NCBI RefSeq assembly: GCF_002154375.1
Contig: NZ_MUND01000147.1
Coordinates: 1 to 44,244 of the forward strand
Source of the DNA: Streptomyces glaucescens
GTDB taxonomy: Bacteria > Actinomycetota > Actinomycetes > Streptomycetales > Streptomycetaceae
Direction: 5' to 3'
DNA: 44,244 nt
The notes under the pieces were generated by a model. It did no database searches and was not told the DNA's origin. It saw only the letters and a list, made by a program, of their open reading frames with translations. A program made the translations under genes and the position numbers. Below, one piece after another: positions 42,912 to 44,244 of the stretch (within the stretch, counting starts at the first letter, position 1; each line of letters opens with the position of its first letter).

Positions 42912-43176
42912 GCGGCGGTGCGCCTCCGCCGTCCGCGGCCAGGGACTCGCGGCTCGGGGCTCGCTCCGGCGTGCCGCTCGACCGGGAGGCGGGCGGTGTC
43001 GTCCGCGCCGAGATCCGCGACGGCGCCCTCGTCCGTCACGCCGGCGGCGAAGATCTCCGCCGTGCCGACCGCCGCGCGGAGGTCCGCCACCACCGAGCGC
43101 GCCGCTTCGGCCCCTGGCCGTGGCCGCGGCGACAGGGTGTCGGTCGGCGGCGGCCGTGCGGTACTAGGGTCGACGC
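42912..43176. other. Intergenic stretch with competing coding-like frames
   Basis: These 265 nt contain a plus-strand frame (GTG at 42971 to TGA 43178-43180, overlapping the OsmC ATG) with high third-position G/C and a minus-strand frame (from 43093, VADLRAAVGTAEIFAAGV) with protein-like composition. Neither matches a family I know. One may be a small or decayed gene. Confidence 0.35.
43165..43170 (+). promoter_or_regulatory. -10 element TAGGGT of a probable leaderless promoter
   Basis: TAGGGT lies 6 nt before the OsmC ATG (43177), matching the spacing between a -10 box and a +1 at the A of ATG. No ribosome-binding site is present between them. Confidence 0.5.
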
Positions 43177-43617
43177 ATGAGCGAAGACTCCAAGCGTTCC
43201 GTCGTCGTCGAGCGAACGGGCACCAGCCACTTCGTCGCCACCAACACCCGTGGCGGCACGATCCGCTTCGGCACCGCCTCCGACGGCGCCACGCACACCG
43301 AGTTCACCCCGGTCGAACTGCTGCTCGCCGCGCTCGGGGGATGCAGCGCCGCGGACGTCGATGTCGCCACCAGCCGCCACGCCGAGCCCGCCGAGTTCTC
43401 GGTCTCCGTGACGGGTGACAAGATCAGCGACGAACTCGGCAACCGCATGACCGGCCTCACGGTCACGTTCCACGTCGTCTTCCCGGACGGCGAGGGCGCG
43501 GAGCGCGCCCGCGCGATCCTTCCCCGCGCGGTCAAGACCTCCCACGATCGTCTCTGCACGGTCAGCCGCACGGTCGAGAGCGGCACACCCGTCACCGTGA
43601 CCGTCGAGGAAGCCTGA
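43177..43617 (+). CDS. OsmC-family peroxiredoxin-like protein
   Basis: This 146-aa protein has the two redox cysteines of the OsmC/Ohr superfamily, C56 in LLLAALGGCSAADVD and C127 in SHDRLCTVSRTVESG. It reduces organic hydroperoxides using a thiol reductant, and the intact Cys pair argues for activity. The branch (OsmC/YhfA-like versus Ohr) is not resolved by eye; the TPVELLLAALGGC start fits the OsmC/YhfA side. The start has a TAGGGT 6 nt upstream and no ribosome-binding site. Its end overlaps the end of the opposing transporter gene by 26 nt. Confidence 0.92.
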   Translation: MSEDSKRSVVVERTGTSHFVATNTRGGTIRFGTASDGATHTEFTPVELLLAALGGCSAADVDVATSRHAEPAEFSVSVTGDKISDELGNRMTGLTVTFHVVFPDGEGAERARAILPRAVKTSHDRLCTVSRTVESGTPVTVTVEEA

Positions 43618-44244
43618 GCCCGCACCGGCCCCCAGGGCGCTGCGCCCCGCGTGCCGTGCTCCCGGACCGCCCGTCCGTCTCGCCCGACGGGACGGCTGCA
43701 GGCTCCGCACGGCAGGCCGTCGCCCACAGGAGCAGAGCCGCCAGGCTGAAGGACGCTCCGAGGGCGGTCACGGCCGGCCAGCCCGCCGACGCGTAGGCGA
43801 GGGAGGAGCCGAGGGCGCCCAGGCCGCTGCCCGCCGAGTAGAAGACCATGTAGCCGCCGATGATCCTGCTGCCCGCGTCGGGGCGGACCGCGTGCACCAG
43901 GGTCTGGTTGGTGACGTGCACGGCCTGCACGGCGAAGTCCAGCAGGACGGCGCCGATCGCCAGTGCCCACAGCGACTGCCGGGTCAGAGCGATCGGAAGC
44001 CAGGACAGCGCCAGCAGGGCGAGGCCGACTCCGGTCGTGCGCCGGGCGAGCCCCCGGTCGTTCCAGCGCCCGGCCACTCCCGCGGCGACGGCTCCGGCTG
44101 CCCCGGCGATGCCGAACGCGCCGATCGCGGTGTGCGACAGGGACCACGGGGGACCGCTCAGGGGTTGCGCCACGCCGCTCCACAGCGTGCTGAACGCCGC
44201 GAACACCAGCAGGGCGAGCACGCCCCGGATCCGCAGCTGCGGAT
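43592..44244 (-). CDS. MFS transporter, 5' end cut by the window
   Basis: The C-terminal part of a 12-helix transporter is present: about six spans, including LALLVFAAFSTLW, TAIGAFGIAGAAGAVAAGVA, WNDRGLARRTTGVGLALLAL, LAIGAVLLDFAVQAVHVTNQ and GYMVFYSAGSGLGALGSSLA. The loop RWNDRGLARR and the VTNQT motif in the fourth span resemble the YnfM/YdeR-like drug efflux branch common in Streptomyces. The reading frame continues to the edge (PQLRIRGVLALL), so the real start is beyond 44244. The last 30 residues are basic and read into the OsmC gene end (26-nt overlap). Confidence 0.85.
   Translation of the reverse strand, partial: PQLRIRGVLALLVFAAFSTLWSGVAQPLSGPPWSLSHTAIGAFGIAGAAGAVAAGVAGRWNDRGLARRTTGVGLALLALSWLPIALTRQSLWALAIGAVLLDFAVQAVHVTNQTLVHAVRPDAGSRIIGGYMVFYSAGSGLGALGSSLAYASAGWPAVTALGASFSLAALLLWATACRAEPAAVPSGETDGRSGSTARGAQRPGGRCGLRLPRRSR

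Noticed and set aside
1..44244. CRISPR array, transposon, integrase, attachment site, tRNA or rRNA
   Set aside because: No repeated spacer pattern, no transposase/integrase-like protein, no terminal repeats and no recognisable tRNA or rRNA sequence were seen on reading the window.

Overview
The window is chromosomal DNA of very high G+C content with near-saturated G/C at third codon positions, GTG and TTG starts and many 4-8 nt stop/start overlaps. Together with the gene families present (snapalysin, a BtrH-like protein, a CASTOR/POLLUX-like channel, several SpoIIE-type phosphatases) this points to Streptomyces or a close relative. No tRNA, rRNA, insertion sequence, phage gene or CRISPR array was seen.

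The core (about 7.1-22.4 kb) is a complete locus for a high-affinity, oxygen-tolerant [NiFe] hydrogenase of group 1h (older name group 5), the enzyme type that lets actinobacteria oxidise atmospheric H2 during starvation or sporulation. It consists of two convergent units separated by a perfect 56-bp palindrome (15358-15413). The rightward unit (7141-15338) encodes maturation: hypX (CO ligand synthesis in air), a maturation endopeptidase, hypB, hypF, hypC, hypD and hypE. The leftward unit (22356-15427) encodes a 551-aa protein of unknown function, a 93-aa protein that sits exactly where M. smegmatis has the Huc scaffold HucM, the small subunit (proximal cluster motif Cys-X2-Asp, no Tat signal), the large subunit, a NifU-like protein with an unusual CX3C motif, a Cys-rich DUF5947-like protein, a 68-aa basic His/Gly/Pro-rich protein, a 55-aa membrane peptide and hypA. 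Most junctions overlap, so the accessory proteins are probably made in step with the enzyme.

Left of the locus (0-7 kb) are a protein with an internal duplication, a secreted serine hydrolase, a small HTH-like protein, a PLP-dependent Orn/Lys/Arg decarboxylase, a snapalysin-type metalloprotease with a probable TTG start, and a 0.5-kb stretch with a small membrane ORF and a decayed gene end. Right of it (22.7-44.2 kb) is ordinary accessory chromosome: a HEAT-repeat protein; an imine-reductase-like dehydrogenase divergent from a MerR regulator with a clear operator; an alpha/beta hydrolase; a GNAT acetyltransferase; a SpoIIE-type phosphatase beside a stand-alone MASE1 sensor; an ion channel; a YihY/BrkB membrane protein; an MHS-family transporter; a Tat-exported NlpC/P60-like protein; an RsbQ-RsbP-RsbV energy-stress module; a phosphodiester glycosidase; a BtrH/DUF4872 protein; a DUF4360 protein; a VOC protein; an OsmC protein; and an MFS transporter cut by the right edge.

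The hydrogenase feeds electrons from trace H2 into respiration. The RsbQ/P/V module and the phosphatase/MASE1 pair are stress-sensing systems that act in the same energy-limited physiology, but nothing in the sequence links them directly to hydrogenase control.
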